The notes under the pieces: generated by a model
What the model was told of the DNA's origin: nothing
Database searches by the model: none
The model's input: only the letters and a program-made list of their open reading frames with translations
Translations under genes and position numbers: made by a program
In this document: piece by piece, positions 52,276 to 61,697 of the stretch
How the letters are laid out: every line of letters begins with the position of its first letter
Position numbering within the stretch: position 1 is the stretch's first letter
Assembly (NCBI GenBank): GCA_965230415.1
Contig: CBDDKZ010000005.1
Coordinates: forward strand, 4,154,001 to 4,218,000
Reading direction: 5' to 3'
Length of the DNA: 64,000 bases
Source: CBDDKZ01 sp965230415
GTDB taxonomy: Bacteria > Bacteroidota > Bacteroidia > Cytophagales > JAAEPT01

Positions 52276-54426
52276 ATGAAAAAAATTGTTAAAAAGTACT
52301 CCCTTGGTTTTTTTGTTGTATTCATCTTATTTACTACAAATAATTCCTATGCAAAGCTCGTATTGGAAGACAATAAAGATGAATATGTTATTGGGGATGA
52401 GGTATATATTTTTACCGATGAAAATAGCAGCTACAAGTTTGATCAAATACAAACAACCGATACTTTATTTCATAGGAGTGAACAGAGAATTCCTAATTTA
52501 GGTGTCTCTGATGCTACCTTCTGGGTGAAAATTGAAGTGGAGAACAATTCTGATAAAGATGTTTGGTATCTGGATTTAAATTATCCTAATCTCGATTACA
52601 TAGAGTTTTTTTACCAGGAAGACGGAAAGTATCAATCAATTGTTTTGGGAGAATCCCAGCCTTTTTCAAATCGTAAATATGACGATCCCAATTATATGTT
52701 TGATTTGCATGTTGGCAAAAGTAAAACGACCAGTTTCTACCTCAAGATTCGTAGTGGAGAACAAGTTCTATTGCCCTTGAAGATTAGTACATTTAACATT
52801 ATTTTTAATTCAATGCAGTCAAAAAGCGTTATAATCGGTCTATATGTCGGCATTATGTTAGTTATGTTCTTGTATAATTTTTTCGTTTTTATGACTGTAA
52901 GAGATTTAAGTTATCTTTACTATGTCTTATACATTCTGTTTATAGGGCTGTCACAAATTACGCTGCAAGGTTATTCATTTAAGTGGTTTTGGCCTGATAA
53001 TGCCACCTTAGCAATACCTTCAATTTTTTTCCTCTCATCCTTTGCAGGAGCAATAATGGTATTTTTTGTAAATAACTTTCTTAATGTCTCTCAGTTTTAT
53101 CCGAGAATAAATAAACTTTCTTATGCAATAGCGATCATGTATTTTGTGAATATTTTCGTGACTATATTCGGAGATTATAACCTAAGTACACATATTTTAG
53201 ATATTGGTGCAGGTTTAGTAACTGTATATGCTTTAACTATTGCTATTCTTATTTCTCGTAAGGGAGAACGGTCCGCAAAATATTTTTTAATTGCCTGGAT
53301 AATAGTTATTATTGGAGCCTTAATTTTTGTCCTGAGGAATTCAGGGGTATTGCCAATGAATGTTTTTACCAATTACACAATGCCTTTTGGTACCGCAGTA
53401 GAAACCATTTTACTTTCATTTGCACTGGCAGACAGAATTAACATTCTAAAAAAAGAAAAAGAAGACTCGCAATATCGTGAAGTAAAAGTGCTCAAAGAAA
53501 ACGAACGTTTAGTACGCGAACAAAACGTAATTTTGGAGCAAAAGGTTGATGAGCGCACTACTGAATTGAAACAAACAAATAATGATTTAAACACAACCCT
53601 GAAAAACCTGAAGGAAACGCAGGCCCAACTCGTTGACGCGGAGAAAATGGCCTCTCTTGGTCAGCTTACAGCAGGTATTGCGCATGAAATTAACAACCCG
53701 ATCAATTTCGTTACATCAAATATTAAGCCTCTTAAACGTGATATCGAAGATTTATTAAGCTTAATAGAAGGATTTGAGTCGGAAGTGGGAGGGCATGAAG
53801 AGTTGATGGGCAAGATAAATGAACTCAAGGAGGAGTACGATTATGAATATGTTATTGAGGAAGTGGAATCTTTGCTTCAGGGAATTGACGACGGAGCACA
53901 ACGAACGGCAGAGATTGTAAGAGGCCTCAAAAACTTTTCACGTCTTGATGAAGGTGAGCTTAAGAAAGCTAATATCAATGAAGGGCTTACTTCTACACTT
54001 ACCGTGTTGAACAGTAGCATCATGGGCACCAGTGTCAAATTGGTAAAGGATTTAGACCCCAATATTCCGGAAACAGAATGTTACCCCGGTAAATTGAATC
54101 AGGTGTTTATGAACATTATCACCAATGCGATTCAAGCCGTAAATGATAATAGTCACGAAAAAGGTAAATCGATAGATATAACAACACGTCTGGAGAATGA
54201 ACTGATAAAAATTAGTATTAAAGACAACGGTTGTGGAATGCCCGATTCCGTTAAAGAGAAAATTTTTGAGCCTTTTTTTACCACAAAAGACGTTGGAGAG
54301 GGAACCGGGCTAGGCTTATCCATTGTTCAGGGGATTATTGAAGCTCATCAGGGAGAAATTAACATAATTACAGAGCAAGGTACTGGAACAGAATTCTTAA
54401 TTTCACTACCTTTAAAAACATCTTAA
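52276..54426 (+). CDS. 7TMR-DISM sensor histidine kinase
   Basis: 716 residues. Signal peptide (~1-26). 7TMR-DISMED2 external domain (~35-170; 'DATFWVKIEVENNSDKDVWY'). Seven membrane helices (~183-390). Coiled coil (~395-455). HisKA with His470 in 'LGQLTAGIAHEINNPINFV'. HATPase with 'IITNAIQAVND' (N box), 'DNGCGMPDSV', 'FFTTKDVGEGTGLGLSIVQG'. DISM receptors bind small molecules or sugars outside the membrane. The HisKA type (HEINNP) lacks no residue needed for autophosphorylation. It is separated by only 9 bp from the receiver-kinase gene, its likely partner. Confidence 0.92.
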   Translation: MKKIVKKYSLGFFVVFILFTTNNSYAKLVLEDNKDEYVIGDEVYIFTDENSSYKFDQIQTTDTLFHRSEQRIPNLGVSDATFWVKIEVENNSDKDVWYLDLNYPNLDYIEFFYQEDGKYQSIVLGESQPFSNRKYDDPNYMFDLHVGKSKTTSFYLKIRSGEQVLLPLKISTFNIIFNSMQSKSVIIGLYVGIMLVMFLYNFFVFMTVRDLSYLYYVLYILFIGLSQITLQGYSFKWFWPDNATLAIPSIFFLSSFAGAIMVFFVNNFLNVSQFYPRINKLSYAIAIMYFVNIFVTIFGDYNLSTHILDIGAGLVTVYALTIAILISRKGERSAKYFLIAWIIVIIGALIFVLRNSGVLPMNVFTNYTMPFGTAVETILLSFALADRINILKKEKEDSQYREVKVLKENERLVREQNVILEQKVDERTTELKQTNNDLNTTLKNLKETQAQLVDAEKMASLGQLTAGIAHEINNPINFVTSNIKPLKRDIEDLLSLIEGFESEVGGHEELMGKINELKEEYDYEYVIEEVESLLQGIDDGAQRTAEIVRGLKNFSRLDEGELKKANINEGLTSTLTVLNSSIMGTSVKLVKDLDPNIPETECYPGKLNQVFMNIITNAIQAVNDNSHEKGKSIDITTRLENELIKISIKDNGCGMPDSVKEKIFEPFFTTKDVGEGTGLGLSIVQGIIEAHQGEINIITEQGTGTEFLISLPLKTS

Positions 54427-54435
54427 TTTTTTGTC

Positions 54436-55551
54436 ATGAAAAATGATAAGATCATTGTATTGTATCTGGACGATGAAGTAAACAATCTTCATTCTTTCAG
54501 AGCTACATTTCGAAGAGAATTTAAAATACACACGGCAGTTTCTGCCGAAGAAGGGTTTGATGTACTACAGAATAATGAAGTACATATCATTATTTCGGAT
54601 CAACGTATGGCCAATACTACCGGTGTGGAATTTTTTAAGTCGATCCTAAAAGATTACCCGGAGCCCATAAGGATTTTATTGACAGGTTATGCCGATATAG
54701 AAGCGGTTATCGCTTCCATCAACGAAGCCCAGGTTTATCAGTATCTGACCAAACCCTGGGATGAAAACGAACTGCGTAATACCATTATGCATGCCTATAA
54801 GACCCTTCAGCTGAGGAAAGACAAAGACGAGGAACTGAATTATTTTATTTATAAAGCTTCTCACGATCTTAAAGGCCCTCTCGTTTCCATTAATGGTTTA
54901 TTGGATCTTGCCCGTAAGGAGCAAAAGAATGAGGAAAACTTAAATAGGTACCTCAACCTCATCGAACATAGCATTAGCGGACTAGACGATACCCTGAACG
55001 ACCTTATTGAATATAAGAAAATGGATCAGGCGCTTGTTAAATATTCCATCATCAATTTCGAAGACCTTATTGAAGAAGTGTTGAGAGGAGTAAGGCATAT
55101 GGATCATTATAGTGAGATTCAAATCCGTACGCGTGTAAGTCAGGTTGGTAATTTCAAAAATGACAGAGGGGTCTTGCGGTCAATTTTGTTGAACCTCATA
55201 CAGAATGCCATAAAATACAGGCGATATAATATTTCAGAACCATTTGTATCCATAACGGTTGAGGCCAATGAAAATGAAGCTACCTTAGAGATAAAAGACA
55301 ATGGGCAGGGGATGCCCGATGTGGTGTTGCAGAATGTGTTTAGAATGTTCTACAGAGCAAACAGCGAAACGCAGGGAAGTGGTTTGGGGCTTTATATTGT
55401 GAAAACCGGAATGAAGAAACTGGGAGGGGAGATTAGTGTAGAAAGTGTGCAGCGTGAGGGTACTACTTTTAAACTGGTAATCCCTAACAATAACAACGCG
55501 ACGATATTGAAACGTGAGAACGTGCTAAAAGATCCTCGTATAGAGACTTAA
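54436..55551 (+). CDS. Receiver domain-histidine kinase hybrid
   Basis: 371 residues. REC domain (~5-120) with Asp55 in 'IIISDQRMANTTGVEFF' and Lys in 'YLTKPWDENEL', then a HisKA with His143 in 'YKASHDLKGPLVSINGLLDL' and a HATPase domain (~235-350, 'DNGQGMPDVV', 'SGLGLYIVKTGMKKLGG'). The input is a receiver and the output a kinase, so it should be switched by phosphate from the DISM kinase before it. No DNA-binding output is encoded in the cassette; the lone receiver at 49289-49756 might be the next acceptor. Confidence 0.92.
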   Translation: MKNDKIIVLYLDDEVNNLHSFRATFRREFKIHTAVSAEEGFDVLQNNEVHIIISDQRMANTTGVEFFKSILKDYPEPIRILLTGYADIEAVIASINEAQVYQYLTKPWDENELRNTIMHAYKTLQLRKDKDEELNYFIYKASHDLKGPLVSINGLLDLARKEQKNEENLNRYLNLIEHSISGLDDTLNDLIEYKKMDQALVKYSIINFEDLIEEVLRGVRHMDHYSEIQIRTRVSQVGNFKNDRGVLRSILLNLIQNAIKYRRYNISEPFVSITVEANENEATLEIKDNGQGMPDVVLQNVFRMFYRANSETQGSGLGLYIVKTGMKKLGGEISVESVQREGTTFKLVIPNNNNATILKRENVLKDPRIET

Positions 55552-55671
55552 CCAGATTAAATTGGTATTTTGGTCTGTTAAAATTCTTTAGCTATGTAAT
55601 CACTATAAGCCGGATTACTGAAATAGCAGGTCTTCGAAAAAAAGTGTGATAGCAGCAATAAATGTTGGTAG

Positions 55672-55703
55672 AAAAAAGGGAATTACCTATGGCGGCAATT
55701 CCC
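55672..55703 (-). terminator. Terminator of the korAB operon
   Basis: Arms GGGAATT/AATTCCC with inner CC/GG pairs and loop TATGGC; on the minus strand the hairpin is followed by six T. It lies 10 bp after the korB stop. Confidence 0.8.
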
Positions 55704-55713
55704 ATTATTTATT

Positions 55714-56745
55714 TTATATTTCCCATGTTTCTCCGCTGTTAAGCAGGTCATCAACATTTCCAAATTTACTGGATGCTTTTGCAGTATCAATTTGGGCAAA
55801 TAGTGTTTCGTTGAATGTAGGTGTTTTTACAGCGCGAATAATGCCCATTGCGACAGGATACGGAGGTTCCATTTTTGCCAACATCACATGTAAAGCGTTA
55901 TCTTCCTCATGGGCGTTGTGAATCAATATATCGTCTTCTGTAATGCCGTTTTCACCGATTGTCACCACTTCAATCTTAAGCCCGTTGAGTTTGAGCCCTT
56001 TTTCTTTGTCTTTTCCAAACAACATCGGTTTTCCATGTTCTAAGAAAATTTGCGCATCAGCCTTTACCTCTTTAGCGGTTATGGGTTCGTGCACTTTGTC
56101 ATTGAAAATGGGACAATTTTGTAGGACTTCAATGAACGATGTTCCTTCAAATGATTCCGCCTGAATAAAGAGCTCGGTCATGGGCTTAATATCTTTGTCT
56201 GAAACACGAGCAAAGAATTGAGATTTGGCACCAAGGGCAAGCTCGCCGGCATTAAATGGTACTTCCAATGAACCCTGGGGAGATGATTTAGTCACTGTTC
56301 CCTGTTCGGAAGTAGGGGAGAATTGTCCCTTTGTCAGACCATAAATGCGGTTGTTAAATAATAGTATATTGATGTCAATATTTCTCCTCAATGCATGAAT
56401 AAGGTGATTGCCGCCAATGGATAAAGCATCACCATCGCCTGTAATTTGCCAAACGGTTAATTCCGGGTTGGCCAGCTTTACGCCCGAAGCAATTGCAGGA
56501 GCTCTGCCGTGAATAGAGTGGAAGCCATAGGTGTCCATGTAATATGGGAACCTTGAAGAACAACCTATTCCAGAGACAAATACATATTCTTCAGGTACTT
56601 TACCTGTTTTTGCCAATGCGTTTTGCATAGCCGAAAGAATGGCATAATCACCGCACCCCGGACACCATCTAACGAGCTGATCACTTGTGAAGTCCTTTTT
56701 AGTTAATGGTTTTGCTGCTGTACCTTCTATCATTGTCTTATCCAT
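55714..56745 (-). CDS. korB: 2-oxoacid:ferredoxin oxidoreductase beta subunit (KorB)
   Basis: 343 residues. TPP- and cluster-binding region: 'WCPGCGDYAILSAMQNAL', 'GIGCSSRFPYYM', the GDGD motif in 'WQITGDGDALSIGGNHLIHA' and 'NILLFNNRIYGLTKGQ'. Together with KorA it converts 2-oxoglutarate (or another 2-oxoacid) and CoA to the acyl-CoA and CO2, reducing ferredoxin. The 8-bp overlap with korA shows translational coupling. The 2-oxoglutarate preference is by family resemblance; pyruvate or branched-chain oxoacids cannot be excluded. Confidence 0.9.
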   Translation of the reverse strand: MDKTMIEGTAAKPLTKKDFTSDQLVRWCPGCGDYAILSAMQNALAKTGKVPEEYVFVSGIGCSSRFPYYMDTYGFHSIHGRAPAIASGVKLANPELTVWQITGDGDALSIGGNHLIHALRRNIDINILLFNNRIYGLTKGQFSPTSEQGTVTKSSPQGSLEVPFNAGELALGAKSQFFARVSDKDIKPMTELFIQAESFEGTSFIEVLQNCPIFNDKVHEPITAKEVKADAQIFLEHGKPMLFGKDKEKGLKLNGLKIEVVTIGENGITEDDILIHNAHEEDNALHVMLAKMEPPYPVAMGIIRAVKTPTFNETLFAQIDTAKASSKFGNVDDLLNSGETWEI

Positions 56746-58588
56746 TAATTAGCTTGTTAAACTCGTCTTTTAATTCTTGCACGGTAAAAGGCAAGCCCTG
56801 TATTTTGTTATATTGTTCGTAACTAAATTCCGGATGCTGTCCTCTCAGGTAGTTAGTAAACTGCCCTAAATTCAATTCACAAACAATAATCTTGTCGTAT
56901 TTTGAGAATACTTCTTTTACATTCTTTGGAAGTGGGTTCATATAGTTGAAATGAGCAAGTCCCACTTGTTTACCTGAGACATGCAGGTGTTCAACTGCTG
57001 TATATAAGGATCCGAACGTTCCTCCCCAACCAACTACAAGCAGATCGCCTTCTTGCGCGCCGCTTACCTCCAGTTCTGGGATTAGTTCAGCTACTCTCGC
57101 AACCTTTTCAGCCCGCGTTAGGCTCATTTTTTCGTGATTTTCAGGGTCGTAAGAGACATTTCCTGTTAGCGAATCTTTTTCCAGGCCTCCTATGCGATGT
57201 GCCAGGCCTTTTGTTCCGGGTATTGCCCAATCGCGAGCAAGTGTATTTTCATCTCTTTGATAGGGGAACCAGCTTTCGTTTTCTCCCTGTGCGATTCTTG
57301 GTGTTATAGTAGGTAACTCGCTCATTTTCTTAATTCGCCAGGGTTCCGCACCATTGCCAAGGTAACCATCGGTGAGTAGTATTACCGGAGTCATGTGCTC
57401 CAAGGCAATTTTGGCAGCCATATAGGCATAGTCGAAACAATTACCCGGAGAGCTTGCTGCTATAACAACGGCTGGAGATTCCCCGTTCCTGCCGTACAAT
57501 GCCTGCATTAAATCAGATTGTTCCGTTTTAGTTGGTAACCCGGTCGATGGTCCGCCGCGTTGAACATTCAGAATGACCAATGGCAACTCTGTAGATATAG
57601 CCAGACCTATCGCTTCACCTTTTAAGGCCAGTCCGGGTCCGGAGGTACTTGTTAATCCCAAGGCGCCACCATAACTTGCACCTAATGCGGTACATATACC
57701 GGCAATTTCGTCTTCAGCCTGGAAAACTTTGACCCCAAAATGTTTGTGTTTTGATAGTTCGTGTAATACATCCGAAGCCGGTGTTATCGGATAAGATCCT
57801 AAGAAGAGTTCCAGGTTTGCTTTCTCTGCAGCAGCTAAAAATCCCCAGGCGGTAGCCTGGTTCCCCATGATATTTCGGTATTTACCTTTGGCCAGATCGG
57901 CAGCAGATACCTGATAAGAAACACTAAATAATTCGATAGTATCTGCATAGTGGTATCCGGCATGAAGGACTTTGAGGTTCGCTTCAACTACCACTGGCTT
58001 TTTCTTGAACTTGGCTTTGAGAAAGTTTTCTGTTTGCTTCATAGGTCGATTGAACATCCAATAAACAATACCCAAAGCGAACATATTTTTACAACGAACG
58101 ATACTTTTGTTATCCAGCCCCGATTCTTTAAGCTCTTCTTTAGTGAGCGAAGTTATGGGGGCTTCTATCACGTTATAATTGGCCAAAAGGTCGTTTTCTA
58201 AGGGATTTTCATCAAAGCCTGCCTTTTCAATATCTCTTTTAGTAAAACTATCAAGATCGACGATAATGGTTCCATTCTTTTTTACCCAGGACATTTGAGC
58301 TTTAAGAGCAGCCGGATTCATAGCCACTAATACGTCTGCTTCATCTCCTGGCGTATGCAATTTGATGTTTCCGAAATGCAACTGGAAGCCTGAAACACCG
58401 GCAACAGTCCCCTGCGGGGCCCTGATTTCTGCAGGGAAATCCGGAAATGTGGCAATGTCATTACCTAAAAGGGCAGAAGTTTCAGTAAACTGACTACCTG
58501 TTAATTGCATTCCATCACCTGAATCTCCTGCAAATTTTATTACTACGCGATCGAGTTCTATTACTTGTTTTTTCGCTGTCATTCTCAC
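56738..58588 (-). CDS. korA: 2-oxoacid:ferredoxin oxidoreductase alpha subunit with fused gamma domain (KorA)
   Basis: 616 residues; an inner start at 58582 is also possible. The N-terminal gamma domain (~10-190; 'VVIKFAGDSGDGMQLTGSQF', 'FPDFPAEIRAPQGTVAGVSG') is fused to the alpha/transketolase-like part (~220-610; 'FFLGSYPITPASDVLHELSK' in shortened form, 'AEDEIAGICTALGASYGGA', 'TSTSGPGLALKGEAIGLA'). This gamma-alpha fusion with a separate beta subunit is the usual Bacteroidota/actinobacterial KorAB form, working in an oxygen-tolerant TCA cycle. Confidence 0.92.
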   Translation of the reverse strand: MRMTAKKQVIELDRVVIKFAGDSGDGMQLTGSQFTETSALLGNDIATFPDFPAEIRAPQGTVAGVSGFQLHFGNIKLHTPGDEADVLVAMNPAALKAQMSWVKKNGTIIVDLDSFTKRDIEKAGFDENPLENDLLANYNVIEAPITSLTKEELKESGLDNKSIVRCKNMFALGIVYWMFNRPMKQTENFLKAKFKKKPVVVEANLKVLHAGYHYADTIELFSVSYQVSAADLAKGKYRNIMGNQATAWGFLAAAEKANLELFLGSYPITPASDVLHELSKHKHFGVKVFQAEDEIAGICTALGASYGGALGLTSTSGPGLALKGEAIGLAISTELPLVILNVQRGGPSTGLPTKTEQSDLMQALYGRNGESPAVVIAASSPGNCFDYAYMAAKIALEHMTPVILLTDGYLGNGAEPWRIKKMSELPTITPRIAQGENESWFPYQRDENTLARDWAIPGTKGLAHRIGGLEKDSLTGNVSYDPENHEKMSLTRAEKVARVAELIPELEVSGAQEGDLLVVGWGGTFGSLYTAVEHLHVSGKQVGLAHFNYMNPLPKNVKEVFSKYDKIIVCELNLGQFTNYLRGQHPEFSYEQYNKIQGLPFTVQELKDEFNKLING

Positions 58589-58876
58589 TATATCTTTATC
58601 CCTAACCTTTCGCAGTTCTATTTGCTAAACCCCAAACAGGTCAAATTTGTTCAAACTTACCTGATCTTATTTAGACTCATTTTAATTTAGTCGTGCAAAT
58701 TTAAATTTAAATTTTGATTAAAGGAAACTATCTATAATTAATTAGTCCAAAGCTTTTAATATATCATACCTTTGGCTGTACATACTAAATAATATTAACT
58801 GCTATATTACAATTTATCATAACAAAAATAGCATTAATTGTGTTTTCTTTGCATCGAATAAATAAGAAGAAAATAA

Positions 58877-60058
58877 ATGATTAGCGTCGAAGAGGCAAAA
58901 AAAATTGTCGTATCGAATGTAAGTTCGGGTAACGTTTTATATAAAAGTTTAGAGGAATCGATTAATCACTTTTTGAGTGAAGCTATTTTGTCTCCCATTA
59001 GTATGCCTCCTTTTAGGCAGTCAGCGATGGATGGTTTTGGTATAAAACGGAAGGAAGGTATTACTAATTACCAAATTACGGGAGAAGTAAAAGCAGGTGA
59101 TATGGAGATGCCTTCCGTAGAGAGTGGTCACGGTGTTCGAATATATACAGGGGCAATGGTTCCCGATGATGTAGATACCGTGGTGATGCGGGAACATGCC
59201 AGACTCGTAGCTGATACGGGCATTGAGTTGGAGGGAGATGCCGAAATTGGAAGTAATATTCGACCTGAGGGTGAACAAATTAATAAAGGTGATATTGCTT
59301 TGGAAAAAGGAACGTTTATTGATACTGCGAGCCTGAGTTTTTTGGCAATGCTGGGCTATGATAAAGTGCCTGTATACGAAGCGCCAAAAGTAGGGATTGT
59401 AGCTACAGGTTCGGAGTTAATAGAACCGGGTACACCTTTGTTGCCCGGACAAATTTATGAATCCAATACGTATATGTTAAATGCAGCGGTATTTAGTGCA
59501 ATTGGTGCATTTGCGTCGGTTCAGAAGGTAAAAGACGATTTTGAAATCACAAAGGAAACCTTGAGTCACACGATTGACCAGTCAGATGTCATAATAATCT
59601 CTGGTGGCATATCGGTAGGTGATTATGATTTTGTTGGTCGCGCACTGTCTGAGTTGGGAGTTGCCCCCCTATTCTATAAGGTGAAGCAAAAACCAGGTAA
59701 ACCTCTTTTTTTTGGTAAAATTGGAGAAAAGGTGGTGTTTGGATTGCCCGGTAACCCTGCCGCAGCCCTTACCTGCTTTTATGAATATGTCTTACCTACA
59801 TTAAACATATACAGAGGAAATCCCCAGCCATTTCTCAGAAAGACTTTCGAGTCATTAGCGCACGATTTTGACTTAAAAGGTGACCGCAGTGTATTTTTGA
59901 AAGCTATTGTAGAAAAAGGAAGTGTAAGCGTTATGTCCGGGCAACAGTCTTCAATGATACGTAGCTTCACCGAAGCAAATGCAATGATTTATCTCAGCGG
60001 TGAAAAGAAAAGCTTTAAGTCTGGAGAGTTGGTAGAAGTGCATTGGTTGCCAAAATAA
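58877..60058 (+). CDS. moeA: Molybdopterin molybdenumtransferase MoeA
   Basis: 393 residues. It has the MoeA domains in order: 'PPFRQSAMDGFGI' (substrate loop), 'RIYTGAMVPDDVDTVVMREH', the MPT-binding 'VGIVATGSELIEPGTPL', 'IIISGGISVGDYDFVGRAL', 'FFGKIGEKVVFGLPGNPAAA', and domain IV at the end. It inserts molybdate into adenylated molybdopterin. First gene of the moeA-moaD-moaE-moaCB operon; the 288-bp gap to the divergent korA holds both promoters. Confidence 0.93.
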   Translation: MISVEEAKKIVVSNVSSGNVLYKSLEESINHFLSEAILSPISMPPFRQSAMDGFGIKRKEGITNYQITGEVKAGDMEMPSVESGHGVRIYTGAMVPDDVDTVVMREHARLVADTGIELEGDAEIGSNIRPEGEQINKGDIALEKGTFIDTASLSFLAMLGYDKVPVYEAPKVGIVATGSELIEPGTPLLPGQIYESNTYMLNAAVFSAIGAFASVQKVKDDFEITKETLSHTIDQSDVIIISGGISVGDYDFVGRALSELGVAPLFYKVKQKPGKPLFFGKIGEKVVFGLPGNPAAALTCFYEYVLPTLNIYRGNPQPFLRKTFESLAHDFDLKGDRSVFLKAIVEKGSVSVMSGQQSSMIRSFTEANAMIYLSGEKKSFKSGELVEVHWLPK

Positions 60059-60059
60059 G

Positions 60060-60305
60060 ATGTATATGACTATTCGAATGAAATATTTCGGTATGATAGC
60101 CGAACAAACAGGAGTGACAGAGGAGTCCATCTCAGTAGTGGATGGGTGTTCTGTTGAAGAACTGCGGGAGCATTTACAAAAAAAGTATCCCTTTTTGAAA
60201 AGTATTAATACAAAGGTGGCAGTTAACCAAACAGTGGCTTTAGATGATGTAGTGTTAGCAGCGCGTGACGAAATAGCATTATTGCCCCCATTTGCCGGTG
60301 GATAA
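60060..60305 (+). CDS. moaD: Molybdopterin synthase small subunit MoaD
   Basis: 81 residues, ubiquitin-like fold, ending in the obligatory Gly-Gly ('LLPPFAGG') that carries the thiocarboxylate sulfur. A start two codons later (60066, MTIRMKYFG) is equally possible. It lies 1 bp after moeA. Confidence 0.9.
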   Translation: MYMTIRMKYFGMIAEQTGVTEESISVVDGCSVEELREHLQKKYPFLKSINTKVAVNQTVALDDVVLAARDEIALLPPFAGG

Positions 60306-60328
60306 GTTGTAGAATGAATAATAAATGA

Positions 60329-60760
60329 ATGGAAAATACTTTCTTTTGTGAGCAGGCAATTGGTGCAGACCAAATTGCACGGATACTCGAAAAAAATTCC
60401 AAATATACGCAGGCCGGAGCTCAGGACCTTTTTTTGGGACAAATACGCGCAGATATTATTGATAACAAAGAAGTGGCTGCGATCGAATTTTCTGCCTATA
60501 AAGAAATGGCAGAGCAGGCTTTGCAGAAAATTGTGGAAGAAAAAATTCGTGAATATCAGCTTTATGAGCTAACTATCTTGCATAGTCTGGGTCAGGTACA
60601 CGTGGGTGAAGTTTGTATGGTCGTAAATGTTTGTGCCGGTCACCGAAACGAAGCTTTTGTCGCCTGTCGTGAAATTGTAGAGGCTATAAAGTTCGAAGTC
60701 CCAATTTTTGGTAAAGAAATTTTTACAGATAATTCACATACCTGGAAAGTAAATAAGTAA
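60329..60760 (+). CDS. moaE: Molybdopterin synthase large subunit MoaE
   Basis: 143 residues. 'AGAQDLFLGQIRADIIDNKE', 'AIEFSAYKEMAEQALQKIVE', 'ILHSLGQVHVGEVCMVVNVC' and the catalytic-lysine end 'VPIFGKEIFTDNSHTWK' fit MoaE. It joins with MoaD to turn cPMP into molybdopterin by adding two sulfurs. It is followed 1 bp later by moaCB. Confidence 0.93.
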   Translation: MENTFFCEQAIGADQIARILEKNSKYTQAGAQDLFLGQIRADIIDNKEVAAIEFSAYKEMAEQALQKIVEEKIREYQLYELTILHSLGQVHVGEVCMVVNVCAGHRNEAFVACREIVEAIKFEVPIFGKEIFTDNSHTWKVNK

Positions 60761-60761
60761 T

Positions 60762-61676
60762 ATGGTAGATATAACACATAAAAATGTAAGTTTAAGACAA
60801 GCTATTGCACAAGCGGTTGTTTGTGTAAGCAAACCTGAAACAATAGAAGCTATAGAAAAAAACCTTGTTCCTAAAGGTAATGTTTTTGAAATGGCTAAGA
60901 CTGCCGGGCTTTTTGCTGTTAAACGCACATCAGATATGATTCCGGATTGTCATCCGCTACCTGTTGAATATACGGCTGTGAAGTACGAAATCAATGGCTT
61001 GGAAATCAGCATAAACATGGAAGTCAAAACCATTTACCGCACAGGAGTGGAAGTAGAGGCTATGCATGGCGTCTCTGTCGTTGCATTAACTATGTACGAT
61101 ATGCTGAAACCGATCGATAAACACGTGGAAATAGGTCGAATTAAACTGTTAGAGAAACACGGTGGAAAATCCTCTTTTTCGCGTTCATTCTCCTCCGCTA
61201 CCAGAGCGGCTGTAATTCTTGCCTCGGATGTGGTGTTTAGTGGCCAAAAGGAAGATAAAACGGGCCTTGTAATACTTGGTAAGCTAAAAGAACATGGTAT
61301 TACGGATGTGTCTTATACCAAGGTAAGAGAACAGAAGGAATTGATATGCAAAGAACTTGAGGCGGCTGTTAATGCCGGTAACGATATTATTCTGGTTGCC
61401 GGAAGTACAGGTTTAAATCAGAGCGATGTTGTTCCGGAATCGTTGGCTCCGCTCATTGAGAAAGAAATTCCTGGTATGGCAGAAGCCATGCGCAGTTATG
61501 GACAGCAGCGTACACCGTTCGCCATGTTGTCGCGTAGTATGGCAGGTATTATCGGAAAAAGTATTGTGCTCACACTACCAGGATCTAGCAGAGGCGCGCT
61601 GGAGTCTATGGACGCAGTTCTCCCTTATTTAAATAAAGCCCTCGGGTCTATTCGGGTAGATTCGAGTAAGAGGTAA
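60762..61676 (+). CDS. moaCB: Fused cyclic pyranopterin monophosphate synthase and MPT adenylyltransferase (MoaC-MoaB/Mog)
   Basis: 304 residues. Residues 1-~145 are MoaC ('VDITHKNVSLRQAIAQAVVC', 'TSDMIPDCHPLPV', 'YRTGVEVEAMHGVSVVALTM', catalytic Asp and Lys in 'YDMLKPIDKH'). Residues ~155-300 are a MoaB/MogA domain ('AAVILASDVVFSGQKEDKTG', 'AGSTGLNQSDVVPESL', 'LPGSSRGALESMDAVLPYL'). The first half makes cPMP with MoaA, and the second adenylates molybdopterin for MoeA. moaA itself is not in the window. The usual TGGTG loop reads AGSTG. Confidence 0.92.
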   Translation: MVDITHKNVSLRQAIAQAVVCVSKPETIEAIEKNLVPKGNVFEMAKTAGLFAVKRTSDMIPDCHPLPVEYTAVKYEINGLEISINMEVKTIYRTGVEVEAMHGVSVVALTMYDMLKPIDKHVEIGRIKLLEKHGGKSSFSRSFSSATRAAVILASDVVFSGQKEDKTGLVILGKLKEHGITDVSYTKVREQKELICKELEAAVNAGNDIILVAGSTGLNQSDVVPESLAPLIEKEIPGMAEAMRSYGQQRTPFAMLSRSMAGIIGKSIVLTLPGSSRGALESMDAVLPYLNKALGSIRVDSSKR

Positions 61677-61697
61677 TTTAGGCTTGGTAATTATGTG

